19,847 nt of DNA, taken from the NCBI GenBank assembly GCA_002316795.1, contig DCEE01000054.1:3345-23191 (forward strand). The letters are read 5' to 3'. Each line of letters starts with the position of its first letter. Position 1 is the stretch's first letter. The position numbers were made by a program, and so were the translations under genes. This stretch comes from Synergistaceae bacterium UBA1037 (GTDB lineage Bacteria > Synergistota > Synergistia > Synergistales > Synergistaceae). Positions 6,439 through 14,192 of this stretch are shown here, one piece after another. The notes below the pieces were generated by a model. That model was not told the origin of the DNA. It made no database searches and saw only the letters and a program-made list of their open reading frames with translations.

Positions 6439-8274
6439 ATGAGTGACATCAACGAAAAAAAGATCGAAATTGAGCTCGGAAGAGGATCTTCGCTTCCGAA
6501 GAGAAACGAGGTTCCGGACCGCTTCAAATGGAAGCTTGAAGACATATATCCCGACGAACCAAAATGGGAAACGGACTTTGGATCCATCAAAAAGCGTCTG
6601 CCTGAAATAACTGCTTACAGTGGAAGATTGGGCGAATCCGCAAAGACAATGCTCGAATGCTTCACTCTCCGGGATGAAATTTCAATTATCCTCGGGAAAC
6701 TTATTGTTTACGCCAATATGAAGAGCCACGAAGACACCTCCGATTCAAAATACCAGGGGCCCGTAAGCAGGGTGTCTTCGCTGGCCGTAGAGTTTTCAGC
6801 CGTATCAAGCTTTATCACGCCGGAGATCCTCTCGATGCCGGAAGACAGACTCAAGGAATTTATCGCCGACCCGTCTCTGAAAGATCACTCATTCGGACTG
6901 AAGGAACTTCTCCGCCGGAAAGAACACGTACTCTCTCAGGAGGAAGAGATCCTTCTGGCCAAGGCCGGGGATATGGCCGGTACCTCAGACAACGTATTCT
7001 CAATGCTGACAAACGCTGACATGAAGTTTGACCCTATCAGAAATGAAAAGGGAGAAGAGATCGAGATGTCCGAGGAGAGGGCGGTATCATATCTCCGTTC
7101 AAGGAAACGCAGTGTCAGGAAAGCCGCTTTCGGATCTTTATACAAGCCATACTGCAAAATGAAGAACACGCTCGGAGCGACTTTTGAAGGAATGCTTAAA
7201 GCCTCAAAGTTTTACGCCGAGGTGCGAAAATATTCCTCACCCCTTGATGCCGCGCTTGACAGCGACAACATCCCTGTCTCCGTATACAGCAGGCTTGTGG
7301 AAACCCTTGAATCCAGCCTGACACCCCTCCACAGGTATCTTGAAGTGAGAAAAAGGGTGCTGAGGGTCAAAGAGCTGCATATGTATGACCTGTATACTCC
7401 CCTCGTGAAAGATCCTTTTAAAGATATATCCTGGAGCGAAGCAAAAGAGATGATGTTCAGGGCTCTGAAACCTCTGGGCGATGAATACCTTTCCATTGTC
7501 AAAGAGGGACTGGGAAGCGGATGGACCGACGTCTTCCCAAACAGGGGCAAACGCAGCGGCGCTTACTCGTGGGGCAGTTACGCCACACATCCATACATAA
7601 TGATGAACTACACAAATAACCTCAACGATGTCTCGACCCTTGTCCATGAGATGGGACACTCAATGCACAGCTACTACTCAAGGAAGAAACAGCCATATCC
7701 TACTTCCGATTACTGCATCTTCACGGCAGAGGTAGCTTCGACGACAAACGAAGTCCTCTTCCTCAATGATCTGATAGCTGAGACCAAGGACAAGAAGAAA
7801 AGACTTTATCTGCTCAACCGCCGCCTTGAGAACATCAGGACCACGGTCTACAGGCAGACAATGTTCGCCTCCTTCGAGCGCGAGGTCCACGGGAGGGCCG
7901 CGGATGGAAGGGACACTACTCCGGATGGTCTGCGGGAACTCTGGTATGAACTGAACAGAAAGTATTACGGCCCGGATATCGTGATCGATGAGGAACTCAG
8001 GATGGAATGGGCAAGGATACCCCATTTTTACAACCCATTTTACGTCTATCAGTATGCCACGGGATTCTCGGCAGCCACGGCCCTTGCGGGCCTCATACTT
8101 GAAAAGGGGGTACAGTCAAGGGACAGATACCTTGAATTCCTCTCTATGGGAGGCTCGGACTATCCAATAGAGCTCCTTAAGAGGGCCGGGGTGGACATGA
8201 GTTCACCCAAACCGCTAAAAGAGGTTGTAAAGATATTCAACGGGACCCTCGACGAAATGGAAAAGCTGCTCTAA
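6439..8274 (+). CDS. pepF: Oligoendopeptidase F (M3 metallopeptidase)
   Basis: This 611-residue cytoplasmic zinc peptidase degrades short peptides of roughly 7-17 residues. The M3 motif is VHEMGHSMHSYYS, with zinc ligands His403 and His407 and catalytic Glu404. The third ligand is probably the Glu of FTAEVASTTNE about 28 residues on. The C-terminal YNPFYVYQYATGFSAATALA and YP(I)ELLKRAGVD stretches are typical of PepF, and the full length matches the family. The ATG at 6439 has AAGGAGTGGATC ideally spaced upstream; a TTG at 6307 and an ATG at 6421 (which overlaps the ribosome site) are rejected. A short hairpin ATAGTC-GGCA-GACTAT (6407-6422) sits just before the ribosome site, and a weak promoter (TTGCAT 6380-6385, GACAAT 6403-6408) may overlap it. 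The LysE-family gene follows after 18 bases. Confidence 0.92.
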   Translation: MSDINEKKIEIELGRGSSLPKRNEVPDRFKWKLEDIYPDEPKWETDFGSIKKRLPEITAYSGRLGESAKTMLECFTLRDEISIILGKLIVYANMKSHEDTSDSKYQGPVSRVSSLAVEFSAVSSFITPEILSMPEDRLKEFIADPSLKDHSFGLKELLRRKEHVLSQEEEILLAKAGDMAGTSDNVFSMLTNADMKFDPIRNEKGEEIEMSEERAVSYLRSRKRSVRKAAFGSLYKPYCKMKNTLGATFEGMLKASKFYAEVRKYSSPLDAALDSDNIPVSVYSRLVETLESSLTPLHRYLEVRKRVLRVKELHMYDLYTPLVKDPFKDISWSEAKEMMFRALKPLGDEYLSIVKEGLGSGWTDVFPNRGKRSGAYSWGSYATHPYIMMNYTNNLNDVSTLVHEMGHSMHSYYSRKKQPYPTSDYCIFTAEVASTTNEVLFLNDLIAETKDKKKRLYLLNRRLENIRTTVYRQTMFASFEREVHGRAADGRDTTPDGLRELWYELNRKYYGPDIVIDEELRMEWARIPHFYNPFYVYQYATGFSAATALAGLILEKGVQSRDRYLEFLSMGGSDYPIELLKRAGVDMSSPKPLKEVVKIFNGTLDEMEKLL

Positions 8275-8292
8275 GGGGCAGGAGGACTGGAT

Positions 8293-8901
8293 ATGCAGTG
8301 GATCCCATTTCTCTCTTTTGTTTTGGCTGCATGCTACACGCCCGGGCCGAATATCATATTAGCCATGAATACGGCCCGCCTCTTCGGATTCAGGAAAACT
8401 ATACCGCTGATGGCAGGCATGACCGTAGGCCTCTTCGCCGTAATGATACTGAACGCCCTAGGCAACCTCTTTATCGGGGCTTACATCCCCAGGGTACTCC
8501 CATGGCTCAGATCGATCGGTGCGGCATACCTCTTCTGGCTTGCCTGGAAGATAGCCTTTCCAAAGGCTGCGGCATCGTCAAAAGGAAACATTGAGCAGGA
8601 AAAAGTTCCGGGTATAAGGGACGGGTTCACCCTCCAGTTTATAAACCCGAAAGTCATTCTCTTTGGTTTCACTGCCATGTCGAGCTTCATCGCCCCATGG
8701 ACCGACTCAAAACTCATATTCCTGCTCTGTGGCCTCTTTCTTACGCTCAACTGCGCCGTGGCCTTCACCATCTGGTCTCTCTTCGGAGACCTTCAGGGAC
8801 GCTTCTTCTCGAAGCAGGGCCGCCTGATCTCGCTGATAATGGGAGCCCTTCTGGCCTGGTGCGCCTTCTCGGTTTCCGGGATCGCGGAATTTATTAAGTA
8901 G
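8293..8901 (+). CDS. LysE/RhtB-family amino-acid exporter
   Basis: This 202-residue polytopic membrane protein has about six hydrophobic segments. The N-terminus carries the family motif ACYTPGPNIILAMNTARLFG, followed by GMTVGLF and a helix ending YLFWLAWKIAF. LysE/RhtB proteins export amino acids (lysine, threonine, homoserine, cysteine and others) by proton exchange; the substrate here is unknown. AGGAGG (8280-8285) lies 7 bases before the ATG. It starts 18 bases after pepF, so the two form an operon. This suits a cell that imports and cuts peptides and must dump surplus amino acids. No clear terminator follows it. Confidence 0.88.
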   Translation: MQWIPFLSFVLAACYTPGPNIILAMNTARLFGFRKTIPLMAGMTVGLFAVMILNALGNLFIGAYIPRVLPWLRSIGAAYLFWLAWKIAFPKAAASSKGNIEQEKVPGIRDGFTLQFINPKVILFGFTAMSSFIAPWTDSKLIFLLCGLFLTLNCAVAFTIWSLFGDLQGRFFSKQGRLISLIMGALLAWCAFSVSGIAEFIK

Positions 8902-8925
8902 GAAAGGGCATAACAAAAAAATATA

Positions 8926-8955
8926 TTGAACTGCCTTGGATGATTAGTTTATAAT
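8926..8955 (+). promoter_or_regulatory. Sigma-70-type promoter of arcC
   Basis: TTGAAC (8926-8931) and a perfect TATAAT (8950-8955) are separated by 18 bases, placing the transcript start near 8962 and giving arcC a leader of about 33 bases. The promoter is bracketed on its downstream side by the inverted repeat described separately. Confidence 0.65.
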
Positions 8956-8980
8956 ATTGGGACAAATCTGAAATCCAAGG
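8934..8980. repeat. 8-bp inverted repeat flanking the arcC -10 region
   Basis: CCTTGGAT (8934-8941) and ATCCAAGG (8973-8980) are perfect inverted copies 31 bases apart. The left arm lies in the -35/-10 spacer and the right arm reaches into the arcC Shine-Dalgarno sequence. Because the left arm is upstream of the predicted transcript start, the pair cannot fold in that mRNA. It is more likely a DNA-level operator pair, or chance. Confidence 0.45.
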
Positions 8981-8994
8981 GGTGTGTTCGATCA

Positions 8995-9957
8995 ATGTCC
9001 TCACAATTCACAAAAGTGGTTGTGGCTCTGGGCGGAAACGCTTTGCAGGAAGCAGGGAGCCCTCCTACAGCAGAGGCCCAGCTGGCAGTTGTAAAAAAGA
9101 CCTGCGAGTATCTTGCTGACATAAGCTGTAAAGGCTATGAGATGGCAGTTGTCCACGGAAACGGCCCCCAAGTGGGCAATATCACACTTTCCCAGGAAAC
9201 AGCGGAAAAGATAAATCCCAAGCTTCCGGCAATGCCCTTTGACGTCTGCGGCGCAATGAGCCAGGGCTACATAGGCTACCAGATCCAGCAGTGCCTCAGA
9301 GATGCACTCAGGAACAGGAACCGCAACGTTCCGGTAGTAACGTTGGTCACACAGGTAATAGTGGATGAACATGACAAGGCTTTCCAGAATCCGACTAAAC
9401 CGATTGGCCCGTTCTACACAGAAGAAGAAGCAAAAAAGATAGCCAAAGAAAAGGGTTACACTGTGAAAGAGGATGCGGGCAGAGGCTGGCGCAGAGTAGT
9501 GGCATCGCCGACTCCAAAGAGGATAGCCGAGATAGATTCCGTCAAACGCCTCTGGGATTCAACAATAGTAATAACAGCCGGAGGCGGCGGTATACCCGTT
9601 ATCGAGAATATGGACGGATCTCTGACCGGGGTTCCGGCAGTGATAGACAAGGACCTTGCTGCCGAGAGACTTGCCGAAGATATGGAGACAGATATCCTTC
9701 TCATTCTTACGGAAGTTGACAAGATAAGCCTCAACTTCAAAAAACCAAACCAGCGGGATTTGTCGCATGTAACTGTCGCAGAGGCGATCAAATACATCGA
9801 AGAGGGTCATTTTGCTCCCGGAAGCATGCTTCCGAAAGTAATGGCAGCGATCAAGTTTGCGAGAAGGTTCCCGGGCAAGAAAGCGATCATCACCTCGCTC
9901 TACAAAGCAGTAGAGGCACTCGATGGCAAAGAGGGAACTGTCATAACGATGGCATAA
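8995..9957 (+). CDS. arcC: Carbamate kinase
   Basis: This 320-residue cytoplasmic kinase of the amino-acid kinase fold makes ATP and carbamate from carbamoyl phosphate and ADP, usually as the last step of arginine, citrulline or purine/allantoin fermentation. VVALGGNALQ at the N-terminus is the phosphate-binding Gly-rich loop and AVVHGNGPQVGN is the second glycine motif. Residues such as ITAGGGGIPV and VIDKDLAAERLA complete the nucleotide and substrate sites. Length and motifs match the family well. The ribosome site is AAGGGGTG about 10 bases before the ATG. It has its own promoter and stands without arginine deiminase or ornithine carbamoyltransferase beside it, so the source of carbamoyl phosphate is not shown here. 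Confidence 0.95.
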   Translation: MSSQFTKVVVALGGNALQEAGSPPTAEAQLAVVKKTCEYLADISCKGYEMAVVHGNGPQVGNITLSQETAEKINPKLPAMPFDVCGAMSQGYIGYQIQQCLRDALRNRNRNVPVVTLVTQVIVDEHDKAFQNPTKPIGPFYTEEEAKKIAKEKGYTVKEDAGRGWRRVVASPTPKRIAEIDSVKRLWDSTIVITAGGGGIPVIENMDGSLTGVPAVIDKDLAAERLAEDMETDILLILTEVDKISLNFKKPNQRDLSHVTVAEAIKYIEEGHFAPGSMLPKVMAAIKFARRFPGKKAIITSLYKAVEALDGKEGTVITMA

Positions 9958-9997
9958 GCAAAAGAGTACGTCATTTGCTCCTTCAGTTCAAAAATAA

Positions 9998-10033
9998 CGG
10001 CAGATCCTGAGAAACTTAACTTAGGGTCTGCTG
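9998..10033 (+). other. 14-bp stem-loop downstream of arcC
   Basis: Arms 9998-10011 (CGGCAGATCCTGAG) and 10020-10033 (CTTAGGGTCTGCTG) pair along all 14 positions in RNA, with three G-U pairs, around an 8-base AAACTTAA loop. No T run follows directly; a true terminator comes 20 bases later. It could protect the arcC 3' end or be the first half of a tandem terminator. Confidence 0.55.
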
Positions 10034-10052
10034 TTCTACTTTACGGGAAGGC

Positions 10053-10077
10053 GCAGGCTGTCGGCTGCCTGCTTTTT
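10053..10077 (+). terminator. Rho-independent terminator of arcC
   Basis: GCAGGC (10053-10058) and GCCTGC (10067-10072) form a GC-rich stem with an 8-base loop, directly followed by TTTTT and a pyrimidine-rich tail. Confidence 0.75.
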
Positions 10078-10272
10078 CCCCTTCTTTTTAAAATGACAAA
10101 AAAATTACCGGGAAGATCCGTTTCTTGATCCTCCGACGGGCTCTCTCAATTTTTTAATTTTTAGTATCCTTATCCTATAAATATATTTACTACAAATAAG
10201 CCGTTATTGTGATTTAATAATGATATGGAATAAGATCCTAATAAAAAGAATACCTTCCGGGGAGGAAATAAT
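10078..10272 (+). other. AT-rich leader/promoter region of the HerA-like ATPase gene
   Basis: This stretch after the arcC terminator carries no gene that I can support. From about 10140 it is strongly AT-rich. A candidate promoter is TTGTGA (10207-10212) with TAAGAT (10231-10236) at 18 bases; several other -10-like boxes (for example TATAAA at 10176-10181) make the true start uncertain. Confidence 0.3.
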
Positions 10273-11877
10273 ATGTACGCCAATGAAAAACTTTGGATAG
10301 CAAAGGCAGAACAGCCCATTTACCTTCTTCCGAAAATGGCTAACCGCCATGGACTCATTTCCGGAGCTACAGGCACGGGAAAGACGATCACCCTCAAAGT
10401 CATGGCGGAGTCCTTCAGTGACCTGGGGGTCCCGGTCTTCCTCGCGGACATAAAGGGGGACCTGGCGGGAATGTGCCGCCCCGGGATCGACAGCGAAGGG
10501 ATGCAGAAGCGCATACAGAGATTCGGACTCGCCGAAGCGAACTTCACATACAAGGACTACCCTACGCGTTTCTGGGACGTCTTTGGAAAAAACGGGCACC
10601 CGGTCCGGACCACCGTCTCAGAGATGGGACCGCTTCTTCTTGCCCGGCTGCTGGGCCTCAACGATACACAGTCGGGGGTCCTGAATATCGTCTTCCGGGT
10701 CGCGGACGACAGGGGCCTTCTCCTGCTCGACCTAAAAGACCTTAAGGCGATGCTCAGTTATGTGGCAAACAACGCAAAGAGCTTTACCATAGATTACGGC
10801 AATATCGCCGCCGCAAGCGTGGGCGCAATACAGAGGGCTATCCTCTCACTTGAGGATCAGGGGGGAGACCAGTTCTTCGGAGAGCCGGAACTTGAAATAA
10901 CAGACTGGATGAGGACCGGACACGACGGAAGAGGATACATAAATATCCTCCACTGCGTGGATCTTTTCCACTCGCCCGCCCTTTATTCCACTTTCTTATT
11001 ATGGCTGCTTTCAGAACTCTTTGAGACACTGCCTGAAATGGGCGACCTGAAAAAACCGCGGATGGTCTTTTTCTTCGACGAAGCCCACCTTCTTTTCAAC
11101 GAAGCTCCGAAGGTCCTACTGCAGAAGATAGAGCAGGTCGTGAGACTGATAAGATCTAAGGGCGTTGGAGTCTACTTCATTACCCAGAGTCCAAAGGACA
11201 TTCCCGACACCATACTTTCACAGCTTGGCAACAGAGTACAGCATGCCCTCCGCGCATACTCACCCGCGGAACAGAAGGTCGTAAGGGCTGCGGCAGATAC
11301 TTTCCGTCCGAATCCCGCATTTGACACAGGTGAGGCTATTACCCAGCTTGGGACAGGAGAGGCACTTGTCTCATTTCTCGCCGAGGACGGAAGCCCGAGC
11401 GTCGTTGAAAGGGCCTTCATACTTCCTCCGCAGAGCCAGATGGGCATAATAGACGACGGGATAAGGAAAGAAGTGCTCGCGCTGAGTGAGATCGGACCGA
11501 AATATGATGTCCTTGTTGACAGGGAATCAGCATATGAATACCTTTCGATGAAAGTTAAGAGGGAACAGGCGGAAAGGGAAGAGGAAGAAGCCCGCATCAG
11601 GCAGATAAAGGAAGATAAGGAACACGCTAAGGAAGAGAGGGAACTTCAGGCCCTCGAAGAGAAGGAACGCATCAGGCAGCAGAAGGAATTCGAGCGGACC
11701 GAGAAGGAAAGGATAAAGCAGGAGCAGGCAGTAAGGAAGACCTTCTACGGAACGACCACAAAAAGCAAGTACAAGACCCCGATCGAGCACCTGGCAGACA
11801 CGGCGATGAACACCGTGGGACGCGAGGTAGGACGGCAGTTCATACGGGGGATACTGGGAATGCTCACCAAAAAATAG
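10273..11877 (+). CDS. HerA/VirB4-type ATPase, YjgR-like (DUF853)
   Basis: This 534-residue P-loop ATPase resembles Escherichia coli YjgR, of the DUF853/HerA-like helicase group. Walker A is GATGTGKT (residues 31-38) close to the N-terminus. Walker B is [12 protein letters not shown], with Asp269 and Glu270. [20 protein letters not shown] matches the sensor/arginine-finger region, and ADIKGDLAG is characteristic of the family. A long, charged, probably coiled-coil segment (about 425-490, rich in E, K, R and Q) precedes a hydrophobic-basic C-terminus. The family resembles DNA translocases, but the role of YjgR-type proteins is not established. The ribosome site GGGGAGG is 7 bases from the ATG. 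The gene is alone in its unit; no NurA nuclease partner is seen, which argues against a standard HerA-NurA end-resection system. Confidence 0.87.
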   Translation: MYANEKLWIAKAEQPIYLLPKMANRHGLISGATGTGKTITLKVMAESFSDLGVPVFLADIKGDLAGMCRPGIDSEGMQKRIQRFGLAEANFTYKDYPTRFWDVFGKNGHPVRTTVSEMGPLLLARLLGLNDTQSGVLNIVFRVADDRGLLLLDLKDLKAMLSYVANNAKSFTIDYGNIAAASVGAIQRAILSLEDQGGDQFFGEPELEITDWMRTGHDGRGYINILHCVDLFHSPALYSTFLLWLLSELFETLPEMGDLKKPRMVFFFDEAHLLFNEAPKVLLQKIEQVVRLIRSKGVGVYFITQSPKDIPDTILSQLGNRVQHALRAYSPAEQKVVRAAADTFRPNPAFDTGEAITQLGTGEALVSFLAEDGSPSVVERAFILPPQSQMGIIDDGIRKEVLALSEIGPKYDVLVDRESAYEYLSMKVKREQAEREEEEARIRQIKEDKEHAKEERELQALEEKERIRQQKEFERTEKERIKQEQAVRKTFYGTTTKSKYKTPIEHLADTAMNTVGREVGRQFIRGILGMLTKK

Positions 11878-11892
11878 AGAAGGCATAATTTT

Positions 11893-11923
11893 GCAGGGGG
11901 CCGCCAGCGGCCCCCTGCTTTTT
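11893..11923 (+). terminator. Strong rho-independent terminator of the HerA-like gene
   Basis: A 12-bp perfect GC-rich stem, GCAGGGGGCCGC (11893-11904) with GCGGCCCCCTGC (11907-11918), is followed by TTTTT. The stem begins 15 bases after the stop codon, and the T run touches the stop codon of the convergent transporter gene. Confidence 0.95.
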
Positions 11924-12866
11924 ATATTATCTGCAGCAGGTTCGCCCAAATAGGAATGGTAATGATCCCAAGTACAGTCGTAGAGGCCACCAGATCGGCT
12001 GCGTAATCGGAGTCCATGTTCATTTCCTTGGCCATTATGAAGCAGTTGACTGCGGATGGCATAGAAGAAAGCATCACCGTCACCTTAAGAAGGGGTCCCG
12101 GAACGGAAAGGGCAAGAAGCAGCCCCCAAAGTATAAGGGGATGGACAACAAGCTTTATCAGGCAGTCCTGCCATGTTCTCCTTATCATTTTAAAAATGCT
12201 GCTTATTCTGGAGAGATCGAGAGTCCCTCCCAGTGCGAGCAGGGCTATGGCAGTCGCAGCGCTCCCCATGAGCTTCATAGTTTCGTCAATTACCAGCGGG
12301 AGTGAGCTCAGTCCTGCCACTGCGAGGCCGATCCCAAGTACGCAGGATATTATCAGGGGGTTTATGACAAGCCTTTTAAGCATTTCACGGATGCCGGACA
12401 TGTCCGGTTTGCCGTAAAGCGCCATTTCTCCCGACATTATCGACAATATCTGAAAGGTCACGGTGCTGACGGCTATGTATATCGATGCATCCCTGAGGCC
12501 GGCCTCTCCCATGGCCAGCATTATTACCGGAAAACCCAGATATATGTTGTTTGCCCTTATCGAAGAAAAAACCGATACCGCAATGCGCTCCCGGTTGTTC
12601 CTGTGATATAAAAAGACGGCTCCCGCAGCCGCTGCCGCTATGGTAATGATGTATGCCAGGGTAAGGCCTATCAAAAGATCCAGCTGAGCAAAGACCTCAC
12701 TGCCTGATGTGAACGTGGTCCTGATCAGGAGCGGAGGGAGTATCACCCAGTAAAGGGTCTTTGTAAGGGTCTTGATGTCGTTTTCGTTATAAAATCCCCG
12801 CGATCTCAGAAAATTACCGGTTATAATTATGAGCATAAGGGGCAAAACCAGGACAAAACCAAACAT
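11922..12866 (-). CDS. AEC-family (auxin efflux carrier/malate permease-like) transporter
   Basis: This membrane protein of about 314 residues has some ten hydrophobic segments in the two-half layout of the AEC family. Family-like features are LYWVILPPLLIRTTF in the first half, ANNIYLGFPVIMLAMGEAGL in the middle, and SSMPSAVNCFIMAKEMN followed by VASTTVLGIITIPIW near the C-terminus. Bacterial relatives move malate, malonate or other carboxylates. Two ATGs compete: 12875 would sit directly against AAAGG, while 12866 has AAAGGATG about 8 bases upstream, so I chose 12866. It has its own promoter (12902-12930), is divergent from the MBL gene, and is convergent with the HerA-like gene. The substrate is unknown. 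Confidence 0.87.
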   Translation of the reverse strand: MFGFVLVLPLMLIIITGNFLRSRGFYNENDIKTLTKTLYWVILPPLLIRTTFTSGSEVFAQLDLLIGLTLAYIITIAAAAAGAVFLYHRNNRERIAVSVFSSIRANNIYLGFPVIMLAMGEAGLRDASIYIAVSTVTFQILSIMSGEMALYGKPDMSGIREMLKRLVINPLIISCVLGIGLAVAGLSSLPLVIDETMKLMGSAATAIALLALGGTLDLSRISSIFKMIRRTWQDCLIKLVVHPLILWGLLLALSVPGPLLKVTVMLSSMPSAVNCFIMAKEMNMDSDYAADLVASTTVLGIITIPIWANLLQII

Positions 12867-12901
12867 TGCCTGCATCCTTTCACTGAAAGAGCGTCCAGAC
12901 G

Positions 12902-12930
12902 ATTATAACCTCATCGCACCCTTTGGTAAA
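12902..12930 (-). promoter_or_regulatory. Promoter of the AEC transporter gene
   Basis: Read on the minus strand, TTTACC (12925-12930) and a perfect TATAAT (12902-12907) are separated by 17 bases, giving a leader of about 30 bases before the ATG at 12866. Confidence 0.55.
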
Positions 12931-12970
12931 ATTATGAGAGCTTCAAATAAAATCTGTTGGGAGAGACGAT

Positions 12971-13867
12971 TTGAACTTAGGCATTTTAATGAAAAAACAC
13001 AAAAAAATATTTATCCTGCTCTTTATTCTCGCCGTGGTCCTGCCTGTCTTGGCATCGTGGGTCGGCAGGCCCGAGACAGAAAGAACTGTCGGCGGTATGC
13101 GCTTATACGCGTTCGATGTAGGACAGGGCGATTCTTTCCTCTTCATCCTTCCGGACGGTGAAACTATACTTATCGACGCGGGACCCGAAGAGTCGGGGAA
13201 AAAACTGGTCCGGGAGTTAAAAAGACTGAATGTAAAAAAGATAGATCTCCTGGTCGCCACCCATCCTCACTCAGACCATATAGGCGGAATGAGGAAGGTG
13301 CTCTCCAATTTTCGCATAGGCAAGGTATGGGATTCGGGATTCATCCACGGATCACCTCTCCAGAAAAATTTTTACAGCACGATACAAAAAAAGAACATCC
13401 CCTTCGGGAGACCAAAAAGAGGCCATTCCGAAAAGATGGGCAACGTTCTGATAGAGGTACTGGCCCCTACCCGGCTTATCAGAGGAACCAAGCGGGACGC
13501 AAACAACAACTGTCTGGTGCTGAATATTAAATACGGCAGCACAGGTTTTCTGATGTTGGCCGACATGGAGAGGGAACAGCGCTCAACTGTAAGGCCTCTT
13601 CCCAGGGCAGCAGTGTTGAAAGCATCTCACCACGGCAGCAGCAACGGAACTGACATGAACCTTCTCAAAGAGGTCAGTCCCCGTTTAATAATACTCAGTT
13701 ACGGAAGGAACAATTCATACGGTTACCCCCACAGGGAGGTAGTAAGCGCGGTTTCGGCTTTGGGGATAAAAAGGCTGGACACAAAGGGCGGCACCTTCAG
13801 GATAGTCTCTGACGGAGAAAGAATAACGTGGCCCCGGGAGAGGGAGGCAGGGAAAAATGGCAGTTAA
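12971..13867 (+). CDS. ComEC-like metallo-beta-lactamase-fold protein, membrane-anchored or secreted
   Basis: This 298-residue protein has an N-terminal basic-hydrophobic signal or anchor (KKHKKIFILLFILAVVLPVL, about 8-27) followed by an MBL domain. The domain opens with AFDVGQGDSFLFILPDG and LIDAGP, as in the C-terminal domain of ComEC/Rec2. The metal motif is THPHSDHIGG (His98, His100, Asp102, His103), with Asp198 in LADME and SHHGS (His220, His221) later. ComEC's own channel domain is absent. Relatives are annotated as extracytoplasmic hydrolases or nucleases of unclear substrate. The start is a TTG with GGGAGAG (12959-12965) 5 bases upstream; the ATG at 12989 has only a weak AGG. It overlaps the DUF3006 gene by 11 bases. 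Confidence 0.85.
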   Translation: MNLGILMKKHKKIFILLFILAVVLPVLASWVGRPETERTVGGMRLYAFDVGQGDSFLFILPDGETILIDAGPEESGKKLVRELKRLNVKKIDLLVATHPHSDHIGGMRKVLSNFRIGKVWDSGFIHGSPLQKNFYSTIQKKNIPFGRPKRGHSEKMGNVLIEVLAPTRLIRGTKRDANNNCLVLNIKYGSTGFLMLADMEREQRSTVRPLPRAAVLKASHHGSSNGTDMNLLKEVSPRLIILSYGRNNSYGYPHREVVSAVSALGIKRLDTKGGTFRIVSDGERITWPREREAGKNGS

Positions 13868-14111
13868 GAGATCAAGGATCTTCGTAGATGCGGTCGACGG
13901 TGATATATGCGCACTCCTGGTCGGAAGAAAGAGGGTCTATGTGACCCTGCCGCTCGGTATTCTGCCAAAAGGAACGTCCGAGGGGGACCTGCTGATCATG
14001 ACTCTGCAAAGATCGGAAAGGCTCAGGAGATCTTCCAGGAGATCGGTGGCCGGGCTTCTCAAAAAACTTGGAAAACGGGCTGATGCGCCAAATGAGATCA
14101 CGAGGTATTGA
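13857..14111 (+). CDS. DUF3006-family small protein
   Basis: This 84-residue protein opens RSRIFVDAVDGDICALLVG, then VTLPLGILPKGTSEGDLL, which fits the small beta-rich DUF3006 family. The C-terminal third is strongly basic (RSERLRRSSRRSVAGLLKKL), unusual for this short family and suggestive of nucleic-acid or membrane contact. DUF3006 genes are commonly found next to ComEC-like MBL genes, as here, where the ATG lies inside the end of the MBL gene (11-base overlap), so translation is coupled. The function is unknown; a role as partner or regulator of the MBL protein is inferred from the pairing only. Confidence 0.75.
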   Translation: MAVKRSRIFVDAVDGDICALLVGRKRVYVTLPLGILPKGTSEGDLLIMTLQRSERLRRSSRRSVAGLLKKLGKRADAPNEITRY

Positions 14112-14125
14112 ATTCTTTTGATCTT

Positions 14126-14154
14126 TTGATTAAAGTTTAGGTCAAGTATATACT
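14126..14154 (+). promoter_or_regulatory. Promoter of the nitrilase-superfamily gene
   Basis: TTGATT (14126-14131) and TATACT (14149-14154) are separated by 17 bases, 15 bases after the DUF3006 stop and 38 bases before the next start codon. Confidence 0.65.
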
Positions 14155-14192
14155 CAGCGCCAAATAACGACGACTGAAGGAGGGTCACTGTA

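Noticed and set aside
12924..12953. Plus-strand promoter TTGGTA/TAAAAT for the MBL gene
   Set aside because: Its transcript would start within the Shine-Dalgarno sequence at 12959-12965, so it is unlikely to serve the TTG start.
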